From the NCBI GenBank assembly GCA_035719045.1, contig DASTGO010000554.1, positions 1-15,637 of the forward strand: a DNA stretch of 15,637 nt, read 5' to 3'. The notes under the pieces are model-generated. The model saw only the letters and a program-made list of their open reading frames with translations, did no database searches and was not told the DNA's origin. Shown piece by piece: positions 8,217 through 15,637 of the stretch (its first letter is position 1; the number at the start of each line of letters is the position of its first letter). The translations under genes and the position numbers were made by a program. The stretch comes from DASTGO01 sp035719045 (GTDB lineage Bacteria > Actinomycetota > Actinomycetes > Actinomycetales > Kineosporiaceae).

Positions 8217-9146
8217 GTGCAGCGTGACCGGGACCGGCACCCCCTTGGGCGGCGCGTCACACGCGCGTCTCAACCGCGTCACGCAGACGGTCGCCACCCC
8301 GCCGACCAGGGCTCCCGCCTCGCGCAATGCCCGGGATGCCTCCCCCAGGGTGGCCCCGGTGGTGAGCACGTCGTCGATCAGCACGCAGACGCGGCCCGTC
8401 ACGGCCTCGCGGGCGCCGGGGTGTACCCGCAACGCACCGTCGAGGTTCGCCCGCCGGGCCGCCGAGGACAGCCCTGCCTGGTCGGCGACCTGCCGGATCG
8501 GCCGCAGCGCCACGGTCACGCGCACCCCCGGGACCGGTCCACCGCGCGGGCCCGGACCCTCCGCCGGGCCCCGCACGCGCAGCCGGCCGGCGGCCACCAG
8601 TGCCAGCCGGCGCACCGTGTCCTCCCCGCGACGGCACCGAGCCGCCCGTCCCGACGGCACCGGGACCAGGAGCACCGGCCCGGGGGTGGTCGACGCGGCG
8701 GCCAGCCGGGTGTCCCCCGAGGGATCGAGCAGGGCACGCAGCGCAACCGACAGGGCGGTGCCCAGCGGGCGGACCAGGTCATGGCGGCCCCGGTCCTTCC
8801 AGGCCACCACGACCCGGCCGGGCGCACCGGCGTACTCCGCTGCGGCGACGGCGGGTAGCCCGGCGAGCGGGGGCAGCGGGTCCGCCCAGAGCGGTGGACC
8901 GGACAGCAGGCAGCGGCAGGCCGGGCAGAGCGCGACGTCCGGCAGTCCGCAGCCGGGGCAGTCCACCGGCAGGGCCAGCCCGAGCAGCCCCGCTCCGCCG
9001 TGCCGGAGAACCGCACCGCACCGCCGCAGAGCCCCACCGTTGTACCGGAGAGCCCCGCCGTCGTACCGGAGAGCCCCGCCGTCGTACCGGGGACCCCCGC
9101 GAGCCGCGCCTGCCTGCCGCGGAGCCGCACCGCTGTGCCATCCCAT
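8214..9146 (-). CDS. ComF-family phosphoribosyltransferase-like protein
   Basis: ComF proteins pair a small zinc finger with a phosphoribosyltransferase fold; in competent bacteria they help DNA uptake, in most Actinobacteria their role is open. From ATG 9146 the product is 310 residues. Zinc-finger cysteines are at 63, 66, 74 and 77 (CPGCG and CPACR). Then come VVVAWKDRGRHDLVRPLG, LLVPVPSGRAARCRRGEDTVRRLA, and the PRPP-binding loop VCVLIDDVLTTGATL (about 254-268) with the acidic pair at 258-259. An unusual feature is residues 20-46, with heptapeptides RYDGGAL, RYDGGAL, RYNGGAL and a degenerate RRCGAVL. Homology seems to begin at about GLLGLALPVDCPGC. The start is uncertain: ATG 9290 would add 48 residues. 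It lies in the M. tuberculosis Rv3242c position. Confidence 0.88.
   Translation of the reverse strand: MGWHSGAAPRQAGAARGGPRYDGGALRYDGGALRYNGGALRRCGAVLRHGGAGLLGLALPVDCPGCGLPDVALCPACRCLLSGPPLWADPLPPLAGLPAVAAAEYAGAPGRVVVAWKDRGRHDLVRPLGTALSVALRALLDPSGDTRLAAASTTPGPVLLVPVPSGRAARCRRGEDTVRRLALVAAGRLRVRGPAEGPGPRGGPVPGVRVTVALRPIRQVADQAGLSSAARRANLDGALRVHPGAREAVTGRVCVLIDDVLTTGATLGEASRALREAGALVGGVATVCVTRLRRACDAPPKGVPVPVTLH
9029..9091. repeat. Three tandem 21-bp units in comF
   Basis: Units at 9029-9049, 9050-9070 and 9071-9091 are near identical (plus strand GAGCCCCGCCGTCGTACCGG plus one base; the first unit has two substitutions and the third one at its last base). They code the heptapeptide RYDGGAL/RYNGGAL on the minus strand. 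Diverged copies flank them. The period is a multiple of three, so the frame is kept. Confidence 0.85.
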
Positions 9147-9212
9147 ACCCGCCAGCCTGCCCGCCGGACCGCCCGGCCCCGTGGGCCGGTCCGGGATCTG
9201 TGGACGATGGGA

Positions 9213-9228
9213 CCAGCAGGCCTGCTGG
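9213..9228. promoter_or_regulatory. 16-bp perfect palindrome between lpqB and comF
   Basis: CCAGCAGGCCTGCTGG is fully self-complementary, in the 167-base gap after lpqB and 67 bases upstream of the chosen comF start. It could be an operator for a dimeric regulator or a short hairpin. If comF begins at ATG 9290 instead, it lies inside coding sequence. Confidence 0.4.
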
Positions 9229-9313
9229 GGACGACTCGTCGGTGCAGGCGTCGCTGCCGGCCCGTGAACGAGAGGATGTTCGGGCAGCATCCGGTGCCGG
9301 AGGGGCGCCGGGG

Positions 9314-11221
9314 TCAGCCGGGCAGGGCCGGCCAGTGGGCCGAACTCACATTGCGCCACGAGACCACCGAAAGCTGCTGGGTGCCCGCCGTCGTGGCCAG
9401 ATAGATGTCCCCGTTCCCGGCGGTCACCCCGATCGCGCCCGGGGACGCAGCGGTGGGCTCGGCATCGCCGCCGACCTCGACCACCCAGGGCTCCTCCGCA
9501 GCGACCCCGCGGCGGCCGAGGACGACCACCCGCCGCTGGTCCAGCCAGGCGGCGCTCTGGGCCGTCACCAGGTCCGGCAGCACGGCCTTCGGCGGGCCGA
9601 GCCGGACCGGGGCCTGCGCCCGGTCCCGGATCACGGCGCAGACGAACAACTCCCCCGCGCCGTTGCGGTTCCCGCTGACCAGGGCCCTGGTGCCGTCCCG
9701 GCTGATCCGCAGCGAGGTCACGCTCAGCCCGGCCGGCCAGCCCTCCACCGTGACGGCCACGGTCTCCTTGCCGGGCCGGCCGGCCCGCACCAGCCCCGAG
9801 GTGGAGGCCGTCCAGACCCAGCCGAGTGGGTCGAAGCTGGGCGGGGTCAGGGATCCCAGGCCGGAGACCAGGGGCAGCGCCTCCCCACCGGCGACGGCGT
9901 AGAGCAGGACGTTCCCCCCGGCCAGTGCGGCGTAGGCGGATCCGTCGGTGGCGGCGGCGGGCCAGGAGATCGGCTGGCGGTTGAGCGCGTCCAGTCCCTC
10001 GACCGGGGTGAGCTGCTCGCCGCTGAGCAGCATGAGCTTGCCCTTGTCGACGACGAGGGGTGAACCGCTCACGACGGCGCTGGTGGACAGCCGGGGCAGG
10101 TTCGGTTCGCTCGGACGTCCCCCGACCGCCGGTCCGGACGACCTGGGGATGTCGAAGGCCCTGCCCTCGACCGTGATGGTCACCCCGTCCACCGGGGTCG
10201 GGGAGATCAGCGCGAGCACGGACAGCGTCTTGCGCAACTGCTGGTAGAGCATCTGCCGGTGGACCGGGTCCGCCTGGCGCGCCTCCCGGGTGAGGTCCAC
10301 CAGGGCGGTCCCCTGCTGCACGGGGACGGAGGACGCGGTCAGCCGGGTCCCGGCCGGGGCACCGGTGACCACCGCCGGGGCCAGCCACCCGGCCGGTCCA
10401 CCCAGCACCGCCTTGACCAGGACGGTTGCCGTCGGGGCACCGATCGGGAACCAGCGCATGTCCGGGACCAGCCAGTTGCCCGTCGGGTCGGGGAAGTAGA
10501 CCGGCACGTCGCTGTAGGTGGTGTCGAAGTCGGCCTTGGTGAGGATCGAGCCGTCGGGCAGGTAGTCGATCCGCCACTCCCCCGCCCGCGCGACCAGTCC
10601 GAAGGAGCGCCGCTCCAGGTCACCGGGGGCGGCGATCCGGTACTCCCCGTCTGAGTCGACACGGGCCTGCACCGGCACCTCGACGGTGACGGTGACCCGC
10701 GCACCGTCGGGCGGAAGGGAGGCCCGGGCCACCGACCCCGCAACGCCCGGAGAGGTCCGGTCCGCGGTGCCGGCCGGGGCCGGGGCTGGTGTGGCCGGTG
10801 GAGCTGGTGAGACGGGTGACGGCACGGCGGCGGAGGTCGCGGACCGGGTCGCCCGCGGCGGTTCCGACAGCGAGCTCTGCTCGGCGGTCAGCTGCGAGTC
10901 CGCGCCGTAGATCACCACGGAGGCGTCCGGCAGCCAGGAGTCCTGCCGGACGCCGGTCAGGTACATCCTGGCCACGGTCCGGTCACCGCTGATGTCCGCG
11001 GCCGCCCTCAGGAAGCCCCGGACCACCTCCTCCGGGACGGCTCCGGCCTTCGGCGCCACTCCGGGGATCAGCAGCGGGGCCCGGGGGACGTCCCCCAGCG
11101 GCCGGCCGGGGACGACCGGGCCGGAGTCCGGGATCCCCGCGCAGCCGGCCAGCGCCGCCACCAGCAGCAGCGGCAGCAGTCCGGCCGCCTGGCGCCGTCG
11201 CGGACGGTCACGCCGGTTCAT
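9314..11221 (-). CDS. lpqB: MtrAB accessory lipoprotein LpqB
   Basis: LpqB is a membrane-anchored lipoprotein reported in mycobacteria to interact with the outer domain of MtrB and influence MtrA signalling. The 635-residue product starts with an Arg-rich n-region, a hydrophobic stretch and a lipobox LAGC with the lipidated Cys at 27, followed by GIPDSGPV. Conserved parts are VVRGFLRAAAD and ARMYLT, then a GerMN domain (about 250-350) with MRWFPIGAPTATVLVKAVLGG and GTALVDLT. The C-terminal half is a beta-propeller-like region with repeated short strands. A Pro/Ala/Thr-rich insert occurs at about residues 125-160. The ATG at 11221 overlaps the mtrB stop by four bases, so the genes are likely co-translated. 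The frame extends upstream but the signal peptide fixes the start. Confidence 0.95.
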   Translation of the reverse strand: MNRRDRPRRRQAAGLLPLLLVAALAGCAGIPDSGPVVPGRPLGDVPRAPLLIPGVAPKAGAVPEEVVRGFLRAAADISGDRTVARMYLTGVRQDSWLPDASVVIYGADSQLTAEQSSLSEPPRATRSATSAAVPSPVSPAPPATPAPAPAGTADRTSPGVAGSVARASLPPDGARVTVTVEVPVQARVDSDGEYRIAAPGDLERRSFGLVARAGEWRIDYLPDGSILTKADFDTTYSDVPVYFPDPTGNWLVPDMRWFPIGAPTATVLVKAVLGGPAGWLAPAVVTGAPAGTRLTASSVPVQQGTALVDLTREARQADPVHRQMLYQQLRKTLSVLALISPTPVDGVTITVEGRAFDIPRSSGPAVGGRPSEPNLPRLSTSAVVSGSPLVVDKGKLMLLSGEQLTPVEGLDALNRQPISWPAAATDGSAYAALAGGNVLLYAVAGGEALPLVSGLGSLTPPSFDPLGWVWTASTSGLVRAGRPGKETVAVTVEGWPAGLSVTSLRISRDGTRALVSGNRNGAGELFVCAVIRDRAQAPVRLGPPKAVLPDLVTAQSAAWLDQRRVVVLGRRGVAAEEPWVVEVGGDAEPTAASPGAIGVTAGNGDIYLATTAGTQQLSVVSWRNVSSAHWPALPG

Positions 11222-13032
11222 GCGACACCCCCCGGCCCGAGGTGGCCGTCGGCATCGGTGAGCTCCGGGGGGAGCGGCAGCGCCGCGGGTCCGGGCCGCC
11301 CGTCGCCGGACCAGGGCGTACGGGCCCAGGCGGGTCCGGCGTCGTCCGGCACCAGGGGCAGCGGCGAGGCGGTGAGCACGATCCCGGCCCGCCGCGGCAG
11401 GGTGAGCCGGAAGCAGGCCCCCTTCCCGGGCCGGCCCCAGACGTCCAGCCACCCCTCGTGCAGGTGGGCGTCCTCCAGGGCGATGGCCAGGCCGAGCCCG
11501 GTCCCTCCGGTGCTGCGTGCCCGGGCCGGGTCGGCGCGCCAGAACCGGTTGAACACCAGGCTGAGCTCGTCCTCGTGCAGACCGACACCGTGGTCGCGGA
11601 CCGAGACCGCCACCGCGAGCGCGTCCGCGGCGACGAGGATCTCCACGGGTTGGGACTCCCCGTGCTCGATCGCATTGCCGACCAGGTTGCGCACGATCCG
11701 CTCCACCCGGCGGGGGTCGATCTCCGCCAGGCAGGGCACCAGGGGCAGGCGGGTGAGCACCGGGCAGCCACGCCGCTCGGCCAGCGGTCCGAGGCCGTCC
11801 ACGACCCGGGAGACCACCTCGCGGACGTCGACCGGCTCCGCCTCCAGGACCGCGGCACCGGCGTCGAACCGGCTCACCTCCAGCAGGTCCGACAGCAGCA
11901 GCTCGAACCGGTCGAGCTGTGCCTGCAACAGTTCGGCGCTGCGGGCCAGGGCGGGTTCGAAGGAGGACCGGGCCTCGTACATCACCTCGCCGGCCATCCG
12001 GATCGTGGTCAGCGGGGTGCGCAGCTCATGGGAGACGTCCGAGACGAACTGCCGCTGCACCCGGGACAGTTCCTCCAGCCGGTGGATCTGCCGCTCGAGG
12101 CTCTCGGCCATCTCGTTGAACGCCCGGCCCAGCCGTGCCAGGTCGTCGTCGCCGCGGACCTTCATCCGCCGGTCCAGATGCCCGGAGGCGAGCTCCTCGG
12201 CGGTGCTGGCCGCCTGCCGCACCGGTGCCACCACCTGCCGGGTGACCACGAACGCGACCGCGCCGACCAGCAGGACCAGCAGCGCCCCACCGATCAGGAA
12301 GGTCTGCTGGACCAGCTCGAGGATCTGCACCTCGCGGTCCAGCCGGTAGATGAAGTACAGCTCGTAGTTGCCCCCGGCGGACGGCCCGAGATCGATCATC
12401 GAACCGACGGCAACCGCGGGGACGGTGGGTCCCCCGAGATCGTCCGCCTTCGGGTAGCGGATGTTCGTACTCGACTGGTGGTTCTGGTCCCGGTTGACCT
12501 GTTGCCGCAGTGCCGGCGGGATGATCGTGGCCACCACTCCCGCAGGCACCGCCGGGGACGCCCGGTTCTGCACCGGCACCGGGCCCTTGGCGCTCTGCGG
12601 AGCGAGCAGGATCACCAGCCGCAGCGGGCTGTCCGGCGGACCCTGCAGGGTGAGGACCAGATCGGTGGCCATCTGGCCGGGATCGGAGTTGGCGTACCCG
12701 CGGACGAACTTGGTGGCGGTCTGGAACAGGCTGGCGCCTTCGTTCTCGGCGGCCTTGCGCCGGGAGTCCACCAGGCCGCTGCCGATCTGGGCCAACAGGA
12801 AGTTGCCCACGGCGAACACCACGACCAGGCCGAGCAGCACGGTGGTGGCCACCACCCGGATCTGCAGCGAGCGCCGCCACCGCCGTCGCAGCAGGCGGGT
12901 CACGGCACCACGCCGTCGCCACCACCGCCGACAGAACCGGCGCGTCCGCTCCCACCACCGGGGCCCGCCGGAACCCACCGACGGCTGCGCGGCGAGTCCG
13001 GCCGGCGGGGTCCCTGCCGGCGGGACGCTCAC
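11218..13032 (-). CDS. mtrB: Two-component sensor histidine kinase MtrB
   Basis: MtrB phosphorylates MtrA in response to envelope or division cues. From GTG 13032 it has 604 residues. There is a Trp/Arg-rich cytoplasmic start (ERTRRFCRRWWRRR), TM1 at about 60-82, an extracellular sensor region of about 155 residues, and TM2 at about 238-262. The HAMP linker (VVAPVRQAASTAEELASGHLD) leads to the H-box SDVSHELRTPL with phospho-His 335. The ATPase has N-box RIVRNLVGNAIEHG, G1 DHGVGL and G2 GGTGLGLAI. GTG 13032 has GGAG five bases upstream; GTG 13050, directly abutting the mtrA stop, would add six residues and has no clear ribosome site. The gene overlaps lpqB by four bases at its end, and its order after mtrA is the standard operon. 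Confidence 0.96.
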   Translation of the reverse strand: MSVPPAGTPPAGLAAQPSVGSGGPRWWERTRRFCRRWWRRRGAVTRLLRRRWRRSLQIRVVATTVLLGLVVVFAVGNFLLAQIGSGLVDSRRKAAENEGASLFQTATKFVRGYANSDPGQMATDLVLTLQGPPDSPLRLVILLAPQSAKGPVPVQNRASPAVPAGVVATIIPPALRQQVNRDQNHQSSTNIRYPKADDLGGPTVPAVAVGSMIDLGPSAGGNYELYFIYRLDREVQILELVQQTFLIGGALLVLLVGAVAFVVTRQVVAPVRQAASTAEELASGHLDRRMKVRGDDDLARLGRAFNEMAESLERQIHRLEELSRVQRQFVSDVSHELRTPLTTIRMAGEVMYEARSSFEPALARSAELLQAQLDRFELLLSDLLEVSRFDAGAAVLEAEPVDVREVVSRVVDGLGPLAERRGCPVLTRLPLVPCLAEIDPRRVERIVRNLVGNAIEHGESQPVEILVAADALAVAVSVRDHGVGLHEDELSLVFNRFWRADPARARSTGGTGLGLAIALEDAHLHEGWLDVWGRPGKGACFRLTLPRRAGIVLTASPLPLVPDDAGPAWARTPWSGDGRPGPAALPLPPELTDADGHLGPGGVA

Positions 13033-13050
13033 CGGCGCTCCACGCTCCAC

Positions 13051-13728
13051 CTACGCCGGGCCCGCCTTGTAACCCACCCCGCGAACGGTGATCACGATCT
13101 CCGGCTTCTCCGGGTCCCGCTCGATCTTCGAGCGCAACCGCTGCACATGGACGTTGACCAGCCGGGTGTCCGCGGCATGCCGGTAGCCCCAGACCTGCTC
13201 CAGCAGCACCTCGCGGGTGAACACCTGCCAGGGCTTGCGGGCCAGCGCCACCAGGAGGTCGAACTCCAGCGGGGTGAGCGGGATGACCTGCCCGTCCCGG
13301 CGGACCGAGTGACCGGCCACGTCGATGGTCAGGTCACCGATGTCCAACTGCTCCGGAGCCGGCTCGTCGCTGCGCCTCAGCCGGGCCCGCACCCGCGCGA
13401 CCAGTTCCTTCGGCTTGAACGGCTTGACCACGTAGTCGTCGGCCCCGGACTCCAGGCCCAGGACCACGTCCACGGTGTCGCTCTTGGCCGTGAGCATCAC
13501 GATCGGGACCCCGGACTCCGACCGGATCATCCGGCAGACCTCGATCCCGTCCCGCCCGGGCAGCATGAGGTCGAGCAGGACCAGATCGGGCCGGGTCGAC
13601 CGGAACGCCTCCAGGGCACCCGATCCGTCCGCGCAGAACACGGGTTCGAAACCCTCGCCGCGCAGGACGATCCCCAGCATTTCGGCCAGGGCCGTGTCGT
13701 CGTCGACGACCAGGACGCGTCCCCTCAT
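13051..13728 (-). CDS. mtrA: Two-component response regulator MtrA
   Basis: MtrA is an OmpR-type DNA-binding regulator of cell division, wall and replication genes in Actinobacteria, and is essential in M. tuberculosis. The 225-residue product has a receiver domain (1-120) with acidic Asp 9 and 10, phospho-acceptor Asp 53 in LVLLDLMLPG, LTAKSDTVDVVLGLESGADDY, and the conserved Lys in KPFKPKELVARV. The winged-helix output domain contains LTPLEFDLLVALARKPWQVFTR, LEQVWGYRHAADTRLVNVHVQRLR and TVRGVGYKAGPA. It follows M. tuberculosis MtrA almost residue for residue. I chose ATG 13728 because MRGRVLVVDDD matches the family start; GTG 13734, two codons earlier, is possible. It is the first gene of the series. 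Confidence 0.97.
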   Translation of the reverse strand: MRGRVLVVDDDTALAEMLGIVLRGEGFEPVFCADGSGALEAFRSTRPDLVLLDLMLPGRDGIEVCRMIRSESGVPIVMLTAKSDTVDVVLGLESGADDYVVKPFKPKELVARVRARLRRSDEPAPEQLDIGDLTIDVAGHSVRRDGQVIPLTPLEFDLLVALARKPWQVFTREVLLEQVWGYRHAADTRLVNVHVQRLRSKIERDPEKPEIVITVRGVGYKAGPA

Positions 13729-13908
13729 GCCCACATGTTGTCACCGCGGCAGCGCGAGTGGCACGCAAGCGGCCAGGTAGGTCATCACTGCACCGTGCTG
13801 AGCCGGGACCGGCGGCCTTCCGGCCCGATCACGGGGACATGCACGACATGCAAGGATGGGCGGCGCCGTGGCGGAGACCCGCCGGAACGCCGGACGAGGG
13901 GGCAGGCG
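13729..13908. promoter_or_regulatory. Divergent promoter region of mtrA and a membrane-protein gene
   Basis: This 180-base gap must hold promoters for both directions. No clear TTGACA/TANNNT pair is visible on either strand. A seven-base direct repeat ACATGCA occurs at 13837-13843 and 13846-13852 (period nine), followed by AGGAT. It could be a binding site for a tandem-binding regulator such as an OmpR-type protein, including MtrA itself; this is inference. Confidence 0.4.
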
Positions 13909-15090
13909 ATGACCCAGGATCCACCGGGACAGCCCGACCCGCAGCCGTGGCATTCGCCCGCAGAGCCGCCGCCGGCCGCCCAGTCCCAGCCCCCCCAGCC
14001 GGCCGCGGGCCAGCAACCCGCCTGGGGCCAGCAACCGGGCTGGGGACAACAACCCACCTGGGGCCAGTCGCCGGCCGGAGGGCAGCAACCCATCTGGGGC
14101 CAACCGCCGACGGTCCAGGGCTGGATGGCGCCGAGACCGAAGCCCGGGATCATGCCGCTGCGCCCGATCACGCTGGGCGAGATGTTCGACAGCGGCTTCC
14201 AGGCCATCCGGTCCAACCCGCGCACGATGATCGGGCTGTCCGCGGTGGTGCTGGCCGTGACCACCGTGATCGGGACCATCCCGCAGGCGTTCTGGCTGCG
14301 GGACAACGGCGACCTGATGGCGAAGACCTCGCCGACGGCGGCGGACGTCATGACGGTGATGTCCGGCTCTCTGGAGAGCGGCTCGGTCTCCCTCCTGCTC
14401 ACCATGATCGCCACGCAGATCGTCACCTCGATGCTGGTGCTGGCCGTCAGCAGCGCGGTGCTGGGGCGCCGGATGTCCCCGGGTGAGGCCTGGCGGCGGG
14501 TCCGGGGCCGCCTGCCCGCGGTCTTCGGGCTGGCACTGATCCAGACGGTGGCCCTGGCGGGGGTGCTGGTGCTGCCGATGGCTCCCGGGGCGTTGATCGC
14601 GGCGTCAGGTCCCGGCGGGCGGGTGGCCGGGGTCGTCCTCATGGTCCTCGGCTTCTTCGGCGGACTGGCCCTCGTGATCTTCCTGGGGACGAGGTGGGCG
14701 TTCTCCGCCCCCGCCCTGCTCCTGGAGGAGCAGCGGGTGTTCGCCGCGATGCGCCGTTCGTTCGGGCTGGTCCGCGGCAGCTTCTGGCGGGTGCTGGGGA
14801 TCCTGCTGCTCACCCAGCTCATCGTGTCCTTCGGCAGCGGGCTCATCTCGTTCCCGTTCGGGCTGCTCAGCGGGCTGCTGCAACTGCTGTCCGGGTCCAG
14901 GCCCTACCAGGACGTGCTGGTCAACATCGGCCAGTTGCTCGTCGGGGGAGTCGGCGAGGTGATCGCCGGTGCGGTCTTCTACCCGTTCACCGCGGCCGTC
15001 ACGACGCTGCTGTACATCGACGTCCGGATGCGCCGGGAGGGCCTGGACGTCGAACTGATGCGCGCGGCCGAATCCGGCACCGGAGCGTGA
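13909..15090 (+). CDS. Polytopic membrane protein with Gln/Pro/Trp-rich N-terminal tail
   Basis: The product is 393 residues. Residues 1-75 are a low-complexity hydrophilic tail, with six hexapeptides of the type GQQPxW at 34-69. Then PGIMPLRPITLGEMFDSGFQAIRSNPRTM leads into about six transmembrane segments. The first is near IGLSAVVLAVTTVIG; the last, near VIAGAVFYPFTAAVTTLLY, is followed by IDVRMRREGLDVELMRA. That arrangement ('LRPLxLGExxDxxFxxxRxNP' before the helices, 'LLYxDxRMRxEGxD' at the end) is common in actinobacterial proteins annotated as glycerophosphodiester phosphodiesterase membrane-domain or uncharacterised membrane proteins; no catalytic domain is present. The ATG has GAGGGG six bases upstream. 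A DUF4129 gene follows after seven bases, a common pair. The function is unknown, perhaps an envelope-associated scaffold or transport component. Confidence 0.85.
   Translation: MTQDPPGQPDPQPWHSPAEPPPAAQSQPPQPAAGQQPAWGQQPGWGQQPTWGQSPAGGQQPIWGQPPTVQGWMAPRPKPGIMPLRPITLGEMFDSGFQAIRSNPRTMIGLSAVVLAVTTVIGTIPQAFWLRDNGDLMAKTSPTAADVMTVMSGSLESGSVSLLLTMIATQIVTSMLVLAVSSAVLGRRMSPGEAWRRVRGRLPAVFGLALIQTVALAGVLVLPMAPGALIAASGPGGRVAGVVLMVLGFFGGLALVIFLGTRWAFSAPALLLEEQRVFAAMRRSFGLVRGSFWRVLGILLLTQLIVSFGSGLISFPFGLLSGLLQLLSGSRPYQDVLVNIGQLLVGGVGEVIAGAVFYPFTAAVTTLLYIDVRMRREGLDVELMRAAESGTGA
14008..14115 (+). repeat. Six 18-bp in-frame repeats coding GQQPxW
   Basis: Six consecutive hexapeptides read GQQPAW, GQQPGW, GQQPTW, GQSPAG, GQQPIW and GQPPTV. 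The DNA units diverge at codon third positions. Regularly spaced Trp in a Gln/Pro tail suggests a flexible cytoplasmic arm that may interact with partners through its aromatics. Confidence 0.8.
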
Positions 15091-15097
15091 GAGGCCT

Positions 15098-15637
15098 TTG
15101 CGCAGCCCCGCCCGCCGCAGGCGGGTGCCGATCGCCGTGGTTCTGACGGCCATGCCGTTGTCCGTGGTCACGTCGTTGTCCGCGGTCTCGGGCGTGGCGT
15201 CCGCCGCGGTGCGGGTCGACGTCCCCGTCCGGCCCGACCGGGACACCGCCCGCGGCTGGGCCGTCGAGGAGCTGGCCCACCGGGAGTACCAGGTGGCCAG
15301 GCCGGGGCTGCTGCAGCGGGCCCTGCAGGCGATCTGGGACTGGCTGAATCAGCACGGGCCGGACCTGCCGCAGGGCGACGGCACCCGGATCGTCCTCGTG
15401 GTGCTGATCTTCGTCCTGGTCGGCCTCGTGCTGTACGCCGTGCAGCGCTCCGGCGGGCTACGCCGCCAGTCCCGCCGCGGCAAGGAGGCCGTGTTCAGCG
15501 GCCCGGCCCGCACGGCCGCCGGCCACCGGGCTGCCGCCGAGGCCGCCGAGCGGGACGGGCAGTGGGCCACGGCGGTGGTCGAGCGGTTCCGGGCGATCAC
15601 CCGCGAGCTGGAGGAGCGGGCTGTCCTCGTCCCCCAC
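15098..15637 (+). CDS. DUF4129 domain protein, N-terminal part (runs past window end)
   Basis: The frame stays open to the window end; 180 codons are visible. From TTG 15098 the product begins RSPARRRRVPIAVVLT and a hydrophobic stretch, a plausible signal peptide or first membrane anchor. Next come VRPDRDTARGWAVEELAHREY, LLQRALQAIWDWL, a clear membrane segment IVLVVLIFVLVGLVLYAV, and a cytosolic stretch with HRAAAEAAERDGQWATAVVERFRAITRELEERAVL. The W-x-x-A-V-x-x-R-[FY]-R-A-[IL]-x-x-E-L-E-E-R run is the DUF4129 signature. The start is uncertain: TTG 15098 keeps the basic n-region but has a poor ribosome site; GTG 15125 or 15134 would shorten it. It lies seven bases after the membrane-protein gene, so they are almost certainly co-transcribed. 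Family members often neighbour MoxR-type ATPase and DUF58 genes, which may follow outside the window. Confidence 0.8.
   Translation, partial: MRSPARRRRVPIAVVLTAMPLSVVTSLSAVSGVASAAVRVDVPVRPDRDTARGWAVEELAHREYQVARPGLLQRALQAIWDWLNQHGPDLPQGDGTRIVLVVLIFVLVGLVLYAVQRSGGLRRQSRRGKEAVFSGPARTAAGHRAAAEAAERDGQWATAVVERFRAITRELEERAVLVPH

Noticed and set aside
9147..10577. Upstream extension of the comF frame into lpqB
   Set aside because: It overlaps lpqB out of frame and has shadow composition; only a start at 9146 or 9290 is plausible.
11242..13908. Upstream extension of the membrane-protein frame through mtrB and mtrA
   Set aside because: It is antisense shadow of mtrB/mtrA; the real start at 13909 has a Shine-Dalgarno and begins the family-like tail.

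Overview
This is a GC-rich (roughly 70% or more) actinobacterial chromosome segment. It carries the conserved mtrA-mtrB-lpqB-comF-hpf...secA neighbourhood, known for example from Mycobacterium tuberculosis around Rv3235-Rv3246c. Alanine/arginine/proline-rich proteins, frequent GTG starts, overlapping ATGA/GTGA junctions and a SecA lacking the C-terminal zinc motif all fit. The gene order, with a YcaQ-type glycosylase between hpf and secA and a DUF4129 pair divergent from mtrA, suggests a relative of Geodermatophilales/Nakamurellales/Frankiales, but the sequence alone does not fix the genus.

Layout. Positions 1-970 (+) hold the 3' end of a LysM protein gene overlapping an Rv3235-family (DUF6459) gene. 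They converge on secA (1097-3808, -) across a short gap with two hairpins. Divergent from secA is a two-gene acetyltransferase unit (3995-5757, +): a protein with two GNAT domains, then a single-domain GNAT joined by a GTGA overlap. This unit converges on a long minus-strand series, read right to left: mtrA (13728-13051), mtrB (13032-11218), lpqB (11221-9314), comF (9146-8214), hpf (8111-7446) and a YcaQ/AlkX-like gene (7091-5862). Divergent from mtrA (+) are a six-helix membrane protein (13909-15090) and a DUF4129 protein (15098 to the window end, incomplete).

How the genes work together. MtrB-MtrA is the envelope/cell-division two-component system of Actinobacteria, and LpqB is its accessory lipoprotein; the mtrB-lpqB overlap supports co-expression. 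SecA drives export of the precursors of such envelope proteins. HPF silences ribosomes in stationary phase and has the best ribosome binding site in the window. The ComF-type phosphoribosyltransferase and the YcaQ-type glycosylase are syntenic passengers whose link to the envelope genes is unclear.

No tRNA, rRNA, CRISPR array, insertion sequence or phage gene was seen. The core is a housekeeping region. The less ordinary features are small-scale: a five-unit 19-bp tandem array fused to a 21-bp perfect hairpin between hpf and ycaQ, a 21-bp repeat coding heptapeptides in comF, a 17-bp palindrome before secA, a long stem in the comF-hpf gap, a 16-bp palindrome before comF, and the triple-GNAT unit. 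I found no convincing new multi-gene system.
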